24,376 bases of DNA from Bondarzewia mesenterica (Eukaryota > Basidiomycota > Agaricomycetes > Russulales > Bondarzewiaceae): NCBI GenBank assembly GCA_004802705.1, contig SGPL01000437.1, positions 1-24,376 of the forward strand. Direction: 5' to 3'. The notes under the pieces are model-generated. The model saw only the letters and a list, made by a program, of their open reading frames with translations, was not told the origin of the DNA and did no database searches. Of this stretch, positions 1 through 8,749 are shown in pieces. Each line of letters starts with the position of its first letter. Positions within the stretch are counted from its first letter, which is position 1. The translations under genes and the position numbers were made by a program.

Positions 1-64
1 CCGGTTCGTATCACTTCCCACCCTCTTATCACCCCGTTTCCTCACCCCCATCATCTCTGTCCAG

Positions 65-1326
65 AATATCAGCTCGTTGCGGGCGGCGAAGAGCTCTTCC
101 AAGAGAACGGCTTGTTGGCATCTGCCGACCCAAAGGAACAGAGTCCGGACTCGGTCTCATCTGAAGCCTCGGTCAAGGAAGAACGCAGGGAACCCCATTC
201 CCCGCTCGTTCCGTCATCCTCGGCGTCCGCTTCCGACTTTGCCTTTGATCCCGCCTACGCTGCGTCGCAGCTACCTTCACACGGCGCCGTAGACTATGCC
301 GCCCCATCGTGTGCACAGAGCAATCTCTACTTGGCCCCGCTCACCCCCCTCCCGTCTCCAACCCGCGTCGGCGATCGTTCCATCAAAGACGAGGCGCTCG
401 TGCTCGCGTCTCCCTACGTCTTCACCGAACCGTCCTTTTCCCCCCATCCAAACATCTCGACCCGCCGAAATTGCGTCTCGAGCCTCTCGCTATGGGCAGA
501 AGGCATGCAACCGCTCACAGTCGACGTCGACCGCCTCTCCCCCACCTCCCGCACGTCCGCGCCCTCTCCGAGCCGCGTCTGTCTGAACATCAAGCTCTCC
601 CTCGCGCCCCTCGACGCCCTCGGCTCGCCGACGCTCTACGGCTTCCAATCCACCGTCATCTTCGCCTCTCCATGGCACGCCTCGGCGCAATGCATCACCC
701 GCCTATACAACGCGGACGGTTGCCAGCAAGAGGAGGTCGGCGCTTTCGAACTTCTACCCTCCAACCTCACGGGCGCAGACCAGCTCGTCACCGCACTGTT
801 CCCCGACTCGTGGCTGGCGCGGTGCAGATGGTTGACCGCAGGTAAGCTCCGCATATATATACATCTCACATCTCTCCCACGCCTGAGCCTCATTGTCTTA
901 TTTCCGTGGTCTGTTTTTCATCCGGAACCACGTGCATCAGGCGTGCAAACCCGCATCACGCAACAGATCGTCGTCGACAACGAAGACCTCGGGTGCATCA
1001 TCTACGACCTCGACCGACCGCTCAACGCACCGCCCTCCGCCGAATTCGTCGGCTTCAACAAAGAATGCCGCGCCCGGCCCGCGCCCATCAGCATCCCCCC
1101 GTCCGCGCCCGGCGCCTTGTACTCCCCCGCGACCTGGAGCCCTCACGAGCCCGCCCCGTTCGTCCCGCGGCTCGACGACGCCTCGCTCTTTTCCACGTTC
1201 GCCCAGCCCCCCATCGTGGAGATGGGGCGGCGTACCGCATTACCCCGCCGCATACCCCTCGTCCGCCCTGTTCTCGTGAGCCGCACCTTTTTCCGACGCT
1301 CTCCGTGTGTGCCCACCGCAATCTAG
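65..1326 (+). CDS. TEA/ATTS-domain transcription factor, 3' part (5' end outside window)
   Basis: Likely a DNA-binding regulator of the TEC1/AbaA/TEAD family, acting in the nucleus. The window opens inside an intron (1-64, acceptor CCAG). The first exon begins EYQLVAGGEELFQENG, which matches from memory the stretch just after the TEA domain in basidiomycete members; the DNA-binding helices lie upstream and are not visible. Exons are 65-841 and 941 to the stop, with a 99-nt intron (GTAAGC...CAG) that carries no stop and keeps frame. After a Ser/Pro-rich stretch, a folded-looking region at about 590-1060 (VCLNIKLSLAPLDALG, then IVVDNEDLGCIIYDLD) resembles the C-terminal activation or cofactor-binding part of TEA proteins. 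The frame runs to a stop at 1324-1326, but its last 35 codons are Arg-rich with rare codons. A +1 shift near 1225 would give a more natural end, YPAAYPSSALFS, stopping at 1277-1279. Family assignment fairly sure; exact C-terminus not. Confidence 0.78.
842..940 (+). other. 99-nt in-frame intron of the TEA-factor gene
   Basis: Donor GGTAAGCTCC at 841-850 and acceptor GCATCAG at 934-940. The length is a multiple of three and there is no stop in frame, so an unspliced transcript would also be translated, adding 33 hydrophobic residues. The flanking exons join as Gly-Val-Gln-Thr. Confidence 0.7.
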
Positions 1327-1840
1327 CGCACCGTCGCCTATTTGTTTTTAATACCGAGGGTTCGCGCGGAACGATGTTCATATCCCCAGCTTATTTTATT
1401 TTTTGTGCCCGTTCGTTCTCGTTCGTTCTTCACACCCCCGCTCCCTCGCTCTTTGCCTTCTTGATTCCCTCACCCCTGGATCTGTCCTTTCTTTTTGTTG
1501 GTTCCTCTCCGTTGACCTTCACCCCAGGAGAGGTCGGTGCGCTTCCCTCCTATATATATATAATGCGGACTCTCAAGGCACGCACGAATCCCCTTTCACC
1601 AGTTTTCTCTCTCTCTCCTTTTCATTCTGCTTTACCAATTATATTATTCCCTTCGACCCCCTTCTTCCCATCGTCCCGATTCGCCTTTGCTTCCTTGCTC
1701 GTCAATCGCTGTCGCTCGCTCGCTGCACCCACCCATTCCATTCCATCCATCCACCCATCCCATCGGTCTCGTCCAAGTGTATCTCGCGCCCCGTGGGACC
1801 CGTATTTTCCCCATTTGTAGAATTAAGTCACCCGTTCTTC

Positions 1841-1857
1841 CTGTCTGTCTGTCTGTC
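1841..1857. repeat. (CTGT)4 microsatellite
   Basis: Four tandem CTGT units plus one base, within the pyrimidine-rich gap and close after a looser CCATC-type repeat at about 1727-1764. Confidence 0.8.
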
Positions 1858-1996
1858 GTCCCGTTTCATCATCACACCAAACACCCACCCCGGTCCCGCG
1901 TTTTCCCGTCCATTTTTTTGTTGTAGCCATCACCGTGCCGTGTGTTTTAGTTTCCTGATCGCATCGCAATGACATGTACGTTGTGCACACGACACG

Positions 1997-2010
1997 CTGC
2001 ATGCATGCAG
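1997..2010. repeat. 14-nt perfect palindrome CTGCATGCATGCAG
   Basis: The sequence equals its own reverse complement. Related GCATGC and GTGCAC palindromes follow to about 2060. It could be a dimeric protein site or simple repeat drift; nothing else in the sequence decides. Confidence 0.7.
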
Positions 2011-2172
2011 TGGTACATACATACGACATTATGACACCATGCATGCACCGCGTGCACGCAACTCAAGGCGAAGTAAATATATCCTCGTACGGAGTCACGT
2101 ACTGAGTTATGCAGTGCCAAACGTCAGCACACCCATCCACATTCACCACCGAGACACGGCATACTCTACCCA

Positions 2173-5069
2173 TCACGCCTTGACGGACCGCACCACCCTC
2201 TCCGCCGCCTCCCTCACCCGCGGATCCACATGGCACGCCCGGAGCATCCTGAGCTCATATAAACACGTCGCGAACGGGTTGCACAGCTGCGGATCCTCAA
2301 GATCCGGCCGATACACGCCGTCGACGAACGGTCCTCGGTAGACAGCAGTGCCTCGAGCTTGGTGTCGCGTCCGAGCAGCGCCTCGACGAACGCGAGGGCG
2401 TGCAGCACCGCCGTTGTCGGCCAGTGCAGCGAGGCTGTGAGGAGGCGCTTGGCGAAGGCCGCCGAGCGCCACGGCGGGCTCCCGGATGTGCGGGGCGAAA
2501 ACGCGAGGTCCAGCGCGCGGAAGAGCAGCTCGTCCGTGCTCGTGAGTGCGATGCTGCTGGACTCGATGGGCACGCGTTCAATCTCGAGGGTCAGACTCGA
2601 GGAGAGGATGATGGAGTAGAGTTGGATGATAAAGTCGCCGAGATCAATGTTCAGCGCCTCGCCTGTCAAAGAAGAAAGAAAGAAAAGAGAGAGGGGGGGA
2701 GAACAAAAGAAGAGATCAGCAAACAAAAGTTTCAATCGTCAACAGGAACGAGTTCCGGTGACGCCCTGAGCAGAGCGGAGCAACTGACCTTGACCAGAAA
2801 GGAGCTCGAACGCCGTTACGACACAACGCAGACGGTGCCGGACGTCGCTGGCGCCCTTGGCAACATGTGATACTGTCAGGTCGTCCGTCGTGTCATCGTG
2901 ACACCCGCGGGAAATGAGTTCCTTGAGGACCTTCATCAGGTCCTTGAAAAAGTCGATGCTGACGAGGTGCGCGAACTTGGAGATGCCCTGAAGCGCGGCG
3001 GGCAGAAGCGGCGTGGGATCAGGGTTCTTGAGGATCCGGAAATAGAGCACGAAGAGGAGCTTGAGCGTCTCGGTTTGCTGCATTGGGCGTCGTCAGCGTC
3101 ACCGAACGCGGGAGTCAATCGCACTTACGTGGGACGATCGCTCTTCCTTGTCGACTTCGGCTTCCGCCGCCTTCATCTCCTTCTCCACCTCTTTTCGCTC
3201 CTTCAAGGCCTTCTTCGCCTTCTTGCTCAGATGCGGCGGGTCTGGGCCCTTCCCCTTGTGGCCTGCCCTCTTCCCCTTTGGACGCTCCTCCTTCTCGACC
3301 TTCGCGTCTGATGCACGAACGCCGAGTTCCGTTTTCAGACGGAGGTGAAGCAGGCAAGACAAAACGTTGGGATGAACGTTGAAGCGACGCTCCTTGATCA
3401 TGCGGTTCAACAGACGCACGACCTCGAGTGAGGGCACCCCAGTGACGTCGGAGCGAAGGACAGAAACTATGCTGTGTAGGCACAGATCGGACGACTAGAC
3501 AGTGCGGGGCTTCGTCATGAAGTGTCGCCGCAAGGAGGAAGCGAGCAAAGCTCACCTCGTCCCAAGATTTTTTGCTGAGCCGGGCAACGACGATGCTCAT
3601 GATGTTCTCGCGAAAATTGAAATGAGTGACGTCGGTGACGAGCGTACACATACACCGCAGTGCCGTATCAGCCAGTTCCGACTTGGCTAGTTTGATGAAA
3701 GGTTCATTGTTGGTCAAAGATAATAAGGGGGAAGCACGCGTTTTACCTTTGATCTCGGCATCTAGGGACTTGAGATACGACTGGTACACACCCACGAGAC
3801 CCTGTTCCCATTCTCGTGTGCGTGCAACCATCTGACTGACCTTTTCTGCTTTCTCCTTGTCAGTCAGGGCTCGTATCCGGTAACCCGGTAGAACGTCCTT
3901 GAAGACTGCGAGCTGAGAAAGAATGGCGAGTTTTCGAATCATTGGGTCATTCGGCACTGGACTTGGATGTGCTGGTGTTGAAATTTCTGTCAATGAGAAG
4001 GTATGCAGACGTCGGAGGAGACCTAGCTGTGAAAATTGAAGTGAGTTAATTCATTCCTCGCACACATGTATGCACCTACGCTGTTTTCAGGATCAGCCAC
4101 GATTTCTTGGCATATACCGGCAATTTGCTCCTTGGCTCCTTGAATCCGCATCTTTCTCGACTTGTTCCCAACCACATCGATGACAGAAGGGCGTCCAAAC
4201 CGAGCACCAGTTGCGACGTCTTCAACCTTTTTTGTAGAGTTGTTCAACCTCTTCCTCTGCATCTTCCTCCCCTTCGCTCTCCTCTTCATCGTCCTCCCAA
4301 GGCAGAATAACGGCTTTCCCGCTGCTCTTCTGTATTCGACCATCAGCTAGTTTGATTGGCAGGCGGTCGATAGCTTTCTTTTCATCCGATTCATTCCAAG
4401 ATGGGCGCCGCTTCCGTGGTTTTAGTTCGTAGGACATTTCGAGGTCGGAGCCAGATGTGCGTTGTCGAGCACGAGAAGCTCTGACTTTCGGCTCGGATGC
4501 GAGGTCGTCTTCAGATATGCCCGAGTCTGAGTCGGCTGCCAAAAGCTCCTCATCGATACCAGAGCTCCAGACCTCATCATCGTCAGAGTGAGAATGTATG
4601 GAGGGGAGATCATCGTCTGCGCGAGGTTTTCGAACTGGTTTGGAGAGACGGTGGAGACGGTCCTGCTCTATTTTACTTCTGCATTGTGTGTGAAGACACA
4701 GCCTAGGCATGTGACAAAATACATAAATGTACGCACCTCGCTATTCCCTTCTCGTCTAGCCTGTCAAGAAATGATACCGCAGCACCGTACTCGTCAAGTA
4801 ACTCGAAATCCTGGTCCGAGAGCTCTGGTTCATATTCGGCCCCTTGGTTGGGTATAGGGATGGTCTCCCGTTTGAATGCACGCTCTTTTCCTTTCGATTT
4901 GGCATTCTTTGCGGTGGTGGGTTTGCCCTGAGTCTCGGTTTGTGAAAGTTTGCGCCTTTTTGACGCACCCTGAGAGATGTCTCAAATCTTGAAACTTGAA
5001 TTGATAACAAAGTGATAAATATACCTGACTTGTATGTATGGGGCGTTTTCTCGTTGATTTTGTACCCAT
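2173..5069 (-). CDS. NOC3: Nucleolar complex protein 3 (NOC3/CBF family), two apparent frameshifts
   Basis: NOC3 pairs with NOC2 to move pre-60S ribosomes from nucleolus to nucleoplasm, and in yeast also helps load MCM at origins. Exons on the minus strand: 5069-5025, 4969-4737, 4678-4080, 4026-3747, 3686-3556, 3494-3129, 3077-2789, 2662-2173. Splice phases agree if two single-base shifts are allowed, giving about 810 residues (yeast Noc3 is about 660). In order: basic N-terminus (MGTKSTRKRP), an acidic tract ending EDAEEEVEQLYKK, the NOC3 N-terminal domain (MIRKLAILSQLAVFKDVLPG; VTHFNFRENIM), a Lys/Glu coiled region (about 475-550), then the CBF/Mak21 domain (TAFELLSGQGEALNIDLGDF; VYRPDLEDPQLCNPFATCLY). 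One A too many lies in a six-A run near 4229-4234 and one base is missing near 2322-2325. On either side the protein matches the family, so sequencing error is the simplest cause. It shares a short promoter with APC5. Confidence 0.92.
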
Positions 5070-5297
5070 TAAACGGGTCTGATAGAGGTGCGAGGTGGGG
5101 TGGACCGTGGCGAGCTACATTAAGTTAGTGGACCTGGAATCTTTATGCATGTGCCGAGAAAGGCAACTTCTTTCCACGACTTGTTGTGACCTCATTGATA
5201 CGCGCTTGCCACAGACGCGCCCAAGGCGCGTTCCAACTTGGCGAATTCCATAGTATCACACTACCAATAACTCTAGAGATCTAGGACATCTGTCACC
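5070..5297. promoter_or_regulatory. Shared divergent promoter of NOC3 and APC5
   Basis: 228 bp separate the two start codons, so both genes must start from here. The clearest element is a perfect inverted repeat, CGCGCC-caa-GGCGCG, at 5216-5230, preceded by GA so that it reads GACGCG, close to the ACGCG core bound by MBF/E2F-like cell-cycle factors. No clear TATA box is seen on either strand. The regulatory reading is inferred. Confidence 0.55.
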
Positions 5298-8229
5298 ATG
5301 GAGGAGCAAGAGCCTCCCCCGACCGCACACACACTCCGACCCCATCATGTCAGCCTGTTAACGATCATCATGATGGTATTCAAGCATTGGCCGCGAAGCC
5401 ATTTTACTGCTACCTTTCTCCTCCATGTATACAGAGTCCTAATGCACGAAGTAGCTGAGGTATCTTTTTTTTTCATGCTTGGCACATACTCTCTGTGGCT
5501 AAATCAGTGCCTGGCAGATAGCGCAACCAAGCAGTTACCAAGGTTTCATCACACTTTTGCTTCAGGGACCGGACGCCAATACGGAGGGCGCTCGCATGTT
5601 ATTTGACAGTTTGGAACCTTCGGTGAGTCAGAATTTGAGCGAATATAGCCTGCTTAACTCTACCCAGCTTATTTGAACCTAATCTATACTTACGAAGAAC
5701 CTGCAGTTTTCATCTCTCGATCATTTCACAAACTTCTTTCACGGTCAGTTATTGGCAAATGTCTTATGCCAATCACTATCCTCAACGTCAATCTAGGTAT
5801 ATCCTATCTTTTTATTGACACGAAGACCGACGTTGAAGTAGGTGAACGGTTCACATCGACTGCGTGCCATTGATCTCATAGAGTTTTAGTCAGAGTTGGT
5901 GAAGAAAATTCTTGTTCTCCAGTTACTTCGAATTCTACCAATTGATTAACATTCAGCACCGTCGATCGCTTCTTGGCTATTTTTGTCGAAGATGCTACGT
6001 CAGCTTCACCAAACTTTCGTACGCGGGGGTGCTGAAGCTCTATGATGATTATCACGAATGGCTAGTCGGTTCATGGACAGGTTATGAACGCATCGAGAAG
6101 GATCTCATAACCTACAGTAGGCTGCTTCGCTAAATCTACCGCACTGAATACTGATATTAGCATTCTTTCAAGATACCGTGTTATTGAAGACGCATGCCGA
6201 TGAATACGAATGGGCACAACCAGGTTCGTATGCCGAGTAAGTCGAAAGCCTTGCTTCTGGTGTGTTGCGACTGACTTGAATCAAGATTTGAGAGAGGTCT
6301 TACGATTGCAGATACAAACTTGGCATCGGAAAACCTCCGCCGTTTTTTTGAGCAACATTTCCATGACGGTAATGATTCGTAAGTCGCTCGCCCTATCTAT
6401 CGACCATTTGTAGACTCTCTCGTATGCAGAGGTGTCCGCCAACACGCCTTACTCAACCTTTCTCGCATGTATTATGTGCGCCATGAGTACGCCGCAAGTC
6501 GCAAGGTCCGCATCATTTGTATGCCTTTGTCACTTCGCTTCTCACCGTCCATTGTGCGTTGTAGTTTTTGACCGAGGCCATTGATGTCGCTCGGACAGCC
6601 AATGACAAGGAAACCCTTCAACAATGTCAAAGGTCGTTTTCCGCCTTCCGCGTACTTTCGACAAACTTACTCACCGGTTTGCCATGCAGCCTATTACATC
6701 GCCTGCCTATGATACAAGCGGGCCAAAAACCTGTGCTGACTGAGATCCAGCCTGGTCTGCATCCGCTCGAAGTTTTGTTCGATGTCGAAAAACTCATGAG
6801 GGTGTCAAGCGTATGTTTTATTTTATTTTTCTTGCTAGAGCCGAGCTCATTTTAAACCCTTAGGAACAACCTCTAAGTGCTGCATTCGAAAAAATAGCTC
6901 AAGCAGTCGGTCTGTATGACCATTGGATTGACGTCCAGGGTCATTTACCGGAGCATGCTGAGCAATGGAGCCAGCATGCTGTTCAATCTTTCGTTTGGAG
7001 TGCGGCTGGTACGTTCTGCTCGATCTCTATCACTCCCCCGCTGACTTGAATAGGATGCGACAAACTGGCCGCAATTGAGGAAAATATTGTTACCGCATTC
7101 ACCGAAGCAGCCGGAGACGACAACAACGCTATTACAGTCAATCTCAATCGGGCATATAGGGTACGCCCAGTTCTATCCAATGGATCCGCCGTGCAACTTC
7201 AGACAGGGGCTCAAACGGAATATTTTCATAGCGAGCCCGCCAAGGGAAGTATCAAAGTGCAATCGCTATGCTCCTTGAGCCGGATGTCTGGCGGGGCTTG
7301 AATATCAGTGACTTCGGACAGTGGGCAACTCAAATTTGGCACATCCTAGTTCTTAGAGCGAGTCGGCGGTGAGTCACTCAGTTCCCGTTCGGCCTCAGCA
7401 TGATGTTTCAGATTATGTGTATTCTAATGTCGCACACATCGAACAGAGGTCAAGACAGGCTATATCATGATTTCTTGAAACCCCTTCGCCCCCCAGGTCC
7501 GTTCAACCCCAAAGAATATTTCTTCGTTGATAGTGGACCACCAGCTTCGATCATTCGAGGACCGTTATATGATGTGTTACACATGCGGGTGAGAACAATT
7601 ATATCCCGGTTTGGACTGGTCTCATTGTGATGTGTCTAGCAAGCCGACCAGGGGGCTGTCTCCGTCGAGAAGCTTCTTAGAGCACTCTGGCACGCTGAGT
7701 TTCAGTGTCGTTTTGGTTCCTACCGGACGGGTATCATTTTACTTGCCGATGTTGGCCTTGAGTTCGGAATGACGAAGCGATGTAAGAGAATCTTAGAGGA
7801 GATTCTTCCGCAGGCAAGTCCATTTCGTCCTAGTCACCGGATATGACGGGACCTGACAAAGGTTCGACACAGATCATCACTGGTGATGATCTCGAACAGC
7901 GAGCACTAGGATGTTTCACGTTTGCGCGGTGCACGATCGCGGCGGGGAACAGATCCGCTGAATCTATACGAGAGGCTTTGCCGTACCTGGATATTGCGGA
8001 AAAGGACTATGCGACGTTAGAGATCCTGCGCTCGCTCGCTGATGTCCAATATTTCATCTCAGTCTTGTACCACAACTTGGGAATGCCAACGGAGCGAGAT
8101 CGGGCTGCGGAACGGCACCTGATAACGGAGGAAGAGAGGAAAATGGGAGCTGTCGTTTCCTCTGAGACTTGGGTATCCCAGGTCTGGGATTTGGTATGTG
8201 AGATAGGGTCCATACTAACTATCAGATAG
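5298..8229 (+). CDS. APC5: Anaphase-promoting complex subunit 5 (APC5)
   Basis: APC5 is a scaffold subunit of the APC/C ubiquitin ligase that drives exit from mitosis. Proposed exons: 5298-5459, 5518-5622, 5707-5743, 5797-5837, 5890-5898, 5957-6116, 6161-6236, 6286-6378, 6430-6505, 6565-6632, 6690-6810, 6864-7008, 7054-7160, 7232-7368, 7447-7588, 7640-7813, 7873-8229; 669 residues, all phases consistent. Family marks: N-terminal LRPHHVSLLTIIMMVFKHWP, then YFCRRCYVSFTKLSYAGVL, then the APC5/TPR-like motif HALLNLSRMYYVRHEYAASR continuing to the LLHRLPM at about 276, and C-terminal helical repeats (EALPYLDIAEKDYATLE, YHNLGMPTERDRAA). The intron at 7814-7872 has a GC donor. The weakest part is 5838-5956: a 9-nt exon (5890-5898) is one solution, direct joining of 5837 to 5957 is another. 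The last exon reads through a possible donor at 8194 to a TAG stop at 8227. Confidence 0.9.
7814..7872 (+). other. GC-AG intron in APC5
   Basis: The exon ends CCG CAG and the intron begins GCAAGT, the usual consensus of the rare GC-AG class, and ends GACACAG. Joining the exons restores ILPQ-IITGDDLEQRA in phase 0; the unspliced reading fits neither flank. Confidence 0.75.
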
Positions 8230-8749
8230 TTCTGCATCATTGTACTTAATACGACTCGGACTCTGTACCAGTGAGCTGTATCAACTGATTGTTGGAATTC
8301 GCGCGCAGACTGTAGGTCCTGAATGGAGTGCTCATTTTGATCTCTCAATCTAATCAAACATGCCCTGACAACATCTGTCCGTTCTGTCCCAAGTACAGTT
8401 TTTCGTTGGTACTACAGTGTATGAGTCGTGATATTTCAATGAAGAGGCAGTTGGGTAGAAGATAACGGGAGATTTCAGTGTGATACAAGGTTAGAAGCAG
8501 CTGTAGTAGGCCACTATGTCAATATATCTTATTGAATGGTGGGTCGACGAGTCGTCCGAGGACGTGACGCGGAGGTCTCAGAGTCTCGCGGAGTCGCGCC
8601 GCGCAACTTTAGGAGTCCCGTTTGAGTCGCGTTGCGCCTTTGTCACGTCCTGTCACTTTGTAGTCACGTTACATCGGGAGGCGCGTCGTAAGTTTGTTTA
8701 CGACAATTCTTACCTTGCATTCCACCACACTCCTTCACCCAGCCTCCTC
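8230..8749 (+). promoter_or_regulatory. APC5 3' end and promoter region of the XMAP215 gene
   Basis: No gene is supported in these 520 bases. The 5' half should hold the APC5 3' UTR. The 3' half has repeated short motifs: GAGTCGCG(CC/TT)GCGC at 8591-8604 and 8624-8637, and GTCAC cores at 8642-8646, 8652-8656 and 8663-8667 with a reverse-orientation GTGAC at 8564-8568. An open frame extends 78 codons upstream of the chosen XMAP215 start, but it has no family match and covers these repeats. Confidence 0.5.
8591..8637. repeat. Two near-identical 14-mers, 33 bp apart
   Basis: GAGTCGCGCCGCGC at 8591 and GAGTCGCGTTGCGC at 8624 differ only at two central bases. They lie about 115-160 bp before the XMAP215 start codon, a position suited to transcription-factor sites. 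Confidence 0.6.

Larger units (their letters stand above)
1327..2172. other. Long non-coding gap between converging genes, pyrimidine-rich and repeat-bearing
   Basis: I find no supported gene in these about 845 bases. The plus strand is strongly C/T-rich from about 1400 to 1920, which makes long open frames that are compositional only. It holds a TA run (1551-1562), CCATC/CCACC repeats (about 1727-1764), four CTGT units (1841-1857), a 14-nt perfect palindrome (1997-2010) and further GCATGC/GTGCAC palindromic bits to about 2060. Both flanking genes end here, so it should hold two 3' UTRs. A C/T-rich stretch after a TATA-like run is, however, more typical of a fungal promoter, and a non-coding transcript reading towards NOC3 is possible. 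Confidence 0.6.

Noticed and set aside
906..1972. Long plus-strand open frames (304 and 189 codons) after the TEA gene
   Set aside because: They lie in C/T-rich DNA, translate to Ser/Pro/Phe low-complexity sequence, overlap the TEA exon out of frame, and show no family motif.
2315..4240. Programmed ribosomal frameshifting in NOC3
   Set aside because: The two shifts are in opposite directions, neither has the classic slippery heptamer in the right frame, and NOC3 is not known to use frameshifting. Sequence error fits better.
6370..6440. Apparent frameshift in APC5 before the HALLNLSRMYY motif
   Set aside because: An intron at 6379-6429 that skips the first TAG acceptor and uses ATGCAG restores the frame without any indel.
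8516..8749. N-terminal extension of XMAP215 by 78 codons
   Set aside because: The frame is open, but the family begins near MDGPPPQEEDLSSLP, and the upstream DNA holds promoter-like repeats and no recognisable protein sequence.
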